Shown: piece by piece, positions 31,199 through 33,122 of the stretch | Layout of the letters: every line of letters starts with the position of its first letter | Position numbering within the stretch: position 1 is the stretch's first letter | Assembly: GCA_034428455.1 (NCBI GenBank) | Contig: DAOUHZ010000052.1 | Span: forward strand, 1 to 33,122 | From: Bin87 sp034428455 | Lineage (GTDB): Bacteria; Chloroflexota; Dehalococcoidia; Lucifugimonadales; UBA3495 | Direction of reading: 5' to 3' | Length of the DNA stretch: 33,122 nucleotides | The notes under the pieces: model-generated | Database searches by the model: none | What the model saw: the letters and a program-made list of their open reading frames with translations, nothing else | What the model was told of the DNA's origin: nothing | Made by a program: the position numbers and the translations under genes

Positions 31199-31984
31199 AT
31201 GCCAGAGATCACAGAATATGCGTCCGGCTCCCCGTCCTGGGCCGACCTGCTTTGCAAGGATGGCCAGGTCGCCAAAGACTTCTATGGCGGCCTGTTCGGC
31301 TGGACTTACGATGATCATCCTGTCGGCCCGGACATGGTCTATACCATGTTCAGTCACAACGGCGTTCCAGTCTGCGCGTCCGCGGAACCGGGGCCCGGCC
31401 AGGAAAACCTCCCGCCCCACTGGAGCGTGTACGTCACAGTGGACGACCTGGAAGCGGCTGTAGCCCGTGCCCGGTCGGCGGGCGGGAATGTTCTGATGGA
31501 GCCTTTCGACGTGCTGGACGTGGGCCGAATGGCCATTGTCCAGGACAAGGAAGGGGCCTTCGTGCGGTTGTGGTATCCCATCGCGCACGCCGGCGCCGGC
31601 AAGATGCACGAACCGGGTTCTCTATGCTGGTTTGAGCTGGCAACGACCGACCCGGAATCCGCGTCGGCCTTCTACACCCAATTGCTGCCGGCCGAAGCCG
31701 AGCCTGATCCGAATACCGACTTCCCGTACACGTTGGTCAAGGTGTCGGGTGTCCAGGTCGCCGGCATCGTCCAAATTGGCGAGGACTGGGGTCCGGTGCC
31801 GCCCAACTGGGGCGTCTATTTCGGCGTGGACGATGTGGACGCTTCTGTTGCGAAAGCCCAGGAACTTGGTGGCGGCGTAATCGTGGAACCCCGTGACATC
31901 GAGGACTTCGCGCGGTTTGCCGTCCTCCGGGATCCGGACGGCGCGGTGTTCAACATCCTGTGCCTGAACGAGTGGCCGGCGTAG
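31199..31984 (+). CDS. VOC-superfamily protein with two glyoxalase-like domains
   Basis: This 261-residue protein is made of two vicinal oxygen chelate domains (about 13-128 and 141-256), each with the beta-alpha-beta-beta-beta repeats. The first begins SWADLLCKDGQVAKDFYGGL, followed by FGW; the second begins CWFELATTDPESASAFYTQL. Each ends with a domain-closing DKEGAFVRLW or DPDGAVFNIL. Such two-domain proteins are common in Actinobacteria and Chloroflexi as putative glyoxalases or hydroxylases; known family roles include methylglyoxal removal, ring cleavage and antibiotic resistance. The metal ligands cannot be confirmed from motif alone. The ATG at 31199 has a ribosome site; a frame to 31148 adds unlike residues. 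It ends at a strong terminator. Confidence 0.87.
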   Translation: MPEITEYASGSPSWADLLCKDGQVAKDFYGGLFGWTYDDHPVGPDMVYTMFSHNGVPVCASAEPGPGQENLPPHWSVYVTVDDLEAAVARARSAGGNVLMEPFDVLDVGRMAIVQDKEGAFVRLWYPIAHAGAGKMHEPGSLCWFELATTDPESASAFYTQLLPAEAEPDPNTDFPYTLVKVSGVQVAGIVQIGEDWGPVPPNWGVYFGVDDVDASVAKAQELGGGVIVEPRDIEDFARFAVLRDPDGAVFNILCLNEWPA

Positions 31985-32009
31985 TCTTCGGAGCGTCGCA
32001 GCGACGATG

Positions 32010-32038
32010 GGGCGTCCAGTGCGGGCGCCCTTTTCTTT
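32010..32038 (+). terminator. Intrinsic terminator after the VOC gene
   Basis: GGGCGTCC (32010-32017) pairs with GGGCGCCC (32023-32030) with one G-U around AGTGC, followed by TTTTCTTT. It lies 25 bases after the VOC stop and 5 bases before the end of the convergent deacetylase gene. Confidence 0.8.
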
Positions 32039-32042
32039 GCGC

Positions 32043-32951
32043 CTATTGCAATGTGCCTGGCGGATATTTTTCCAGCCACCACCGTGCGATCTCATCGCGA
32101 CGGGCGAACCAAACCCCCGGATGGCTCCGCGCATAGCGCAGGAACCGGTCCAATGCCCTCGACCGGGCCGGACGGCCCGCGATCCGGCAATGCAGACCCA
32201 CCGACATCATCTTGGGGTGGGTCCGGCCTTCCTCGTAAAGTACGTCGAAGGTGTCCTTGAGGTACTCGTAGAAGTCGCCCACGCTGTTGAGCCCGCCCCG
32301 CCAGAAACGGGAGTCGTTGGTCTCGAAGCTGTACGGCAGCACCGGCCACGGCTTGCCGTTCACCTCGGTGTAATAGGGCAGGTCGTCGTTGAAGACCCCG
32401 CTGTCGTAGATGAAGCCTCCCTCTTCCACCACCAACTCACGAGTATTTACGCTGGGGCCGTACCGGGTGAACCAACCGATGGGACGCTCCCCGGTGGTTC
32501 GCTCCAGCGACTCTACGGTCATGCGGATCGCTTCGGCTTCCTCGTCGCGCGTCTTGTTGTGGTATTCCTCCCAGCGGTAGCCGTGGCCGCAGACCTCGTG
32601 GCCGCGTTCGACCACAGCCCGGGCCACCTCGGGGTTGCGCTCAAAAGCCACGGCGCAGCAGAAAAAGGTGCTGGGCACGCCGTACTTGTCCAGCAGGTTC
32701 AATATCCGCCAGACGCCCACGCGGCTGCCGTACTCGAAGAACGACTCGTTGAACAGGTCCCGCTGGCCGGCCGGCACCGGAGAAGGCACTTCGTTGTTGG
32801 TCTCATGGTACGCGTCGCCGTCCAGCAGCGACGCCTCGCTGCCCTCCTCGTAGTTCACGACTACCGAGACGGCAATGCGGGCACGGCCCGGCCATTGGAT
32901 GACCGGCGGGTTCTCGCCGTAGCCGATGAAATCGCGCTCTAAATTCATCAT
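32043..32951 (-). CDS. Polysaccharide deacetylase family protein, PuuE (allantoinase)-like
   Basis: This 302-residue protein belongs to the NodB-fold branch that includes PuuE, a metal-independent allantoinase, rather than cell-wall deacetylases. The first motif reads NYEEGSEASLLDGD (33-46), where carbohydrate deacetylases have a metal-binding Asp pair. The second has His118 and His123 in GHEVCGHGYRW. The C-terminal SVGLHCRIAGRPAR and VWFARRDEIARWW are typical of the PuuE group. Related enzymes hydrolyse cyclic amides or deacylate small molecules; allantoin degradation is possible, but no other purine-breakdown gene is present here. No signal peptide is seen, so it is cytosolic. Two adjacent ATG codons start the gene and no clear Shine-Dalgarno precedes them. 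Confidence 0.85.
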   Translation of the reverse strand: MMNLERDFIGYGENPPVIQWPGRARIAVSVVVNYEEGSEASLLDGDAYHETNNEVPSPVPAGQRDLFNESFFEYGSRVGVWRILNLLDKYGVPSTFFCCAVAFERNPEVARAVVERGHEVCGHGYRWEEYHNKTRDEEAEAIRMTVESLERTTGERPIGWFTRYGPSVNTRELVVEEGGFIYDSGVFNDDLPYYTEVNGKPWPVLPYSFETNDSRFWRGGLNSVGDFYEYLKDTFDVLYEEGRTHPKMMSVGLHCRIAGRPARSRALDRFLRYARSHPGVWFARRDEIARWWLEKYPPGTLQ

Positions 32952-33060
32952 ATGCTAAACCCGCTCGTAAAGCTCTGTTTCGTCATCAATCTGCCGGGCG
33001 ATACCGTTAAGTTGTTCCACTACGGCGGTTATCAACCATTGGTGCTAGTTTGAGTGAATT

Positions 33061-33117
33061 TTGAAAATGCCACGAAGTCCCGTTATGCTGTGGGTTGACA
33101 CACTCTCAGCAAGGGGG
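33061..33117 (+). promoter_or_regulatory. Promoter and ribosome binding site for a gene starting beyond the right edge
   Basis: TTGAAA (33061-33066), 17 bases, then TATGCT (33084-33089), followed by AAGGGGG (33111-33117) as a Shine-Dalgarno sequence. The start codon would fall just past 33122. The 109 bases between the deacetylase start and this promoter hold no other feature that I can support. Confidence 0.5.
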
Positions 33118-33122
33118 ACCTC

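Noticed and set aside
1..33122. CRISPR arrays, insertion sequences, prophage or defence genes
   Set aside because: No regularly spaced direct repeats, transposase or phage-type genes were seen; nearly all sequence is used by metabolic genes.

Overview
The window is 33.1 kb of high-GC, gene-dense bacterial chromosome. Nothing looks phage-like, plasmid-like or insertion-sequence-like, and I saw no CRISPR array. The gene content points to a Chloroflexota bacterium, probably near Dehalococcoidia/SAR202. The clues are an 11-gene nuo operon without nuoEFG, a class E succinate dehydrogenase, CaiB-type CoA-transferase, luciferase-like and PuuE-like catabolic genes, and GGGGCG-type palindromes between genes. 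The taxonomic assignment is an inference, not something the sequence proves.

Left part (1-6526): the 3' end of a DUF255 thioredoxin-domain gene; a minus-strand GPH-type sugar symporter; then plus-strand icd (monomeric NADP isocitrate dehydrogenase) and mdh (LDH-like malate dehydrogenase), followed by a terminator, a new promoter and a HemL-like class III aminotransferase. A minus-strand gene of unknown function (6523-7158) shares its stop with the aminotransferase.

Centre (7247-23708, all minus strand): a continuous respiratory block. Read from its promoter near 23765 it runs nuoA-B-C-D-H-I-J-K, a 64-residue unknown, nuoL-M-N, nadK, two tandem Nudix hydrolases, sdhA, sdhB and an HdrB-like CCG-domain subunit. 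With icd and mdh this puts two TCA-cycle dehydrogenases, succinate oxidation and proton-pumping complex I side by side. Complex I has no NADH-input module here. Complex II has no cytochrome b anchor and instead has the two-CCG-domain subunit of class E enzymes, with an extra cysteine in SdhB that fits this class.

Right part (23810-33122): an alpha/beta hydrolase divergent from nuoA; a tight plus-strand run of CaiB-type CoA-transferase, rdgB, moaA and moaC; a short unknown gene convergent with moaC; a tRNA gene with CAT anticodon; a PAC2-family protein; a luciferase-like flavin monooxygenase; a two-domain VOC protein; and a PuuE-like polysaccharide deacetylase. The last bases carry a promoter and ribosome binding site for a plus-strand gene starting just beyond the window.

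Most genes belong to known families. The less ordinary points are the class E complex II tied to an NADH-module-free complex I, the small protein inside the nuo operon, an attenuator-like hairpin in the icd leader, two families of intergenic palindromes, and two unrecognised genes.
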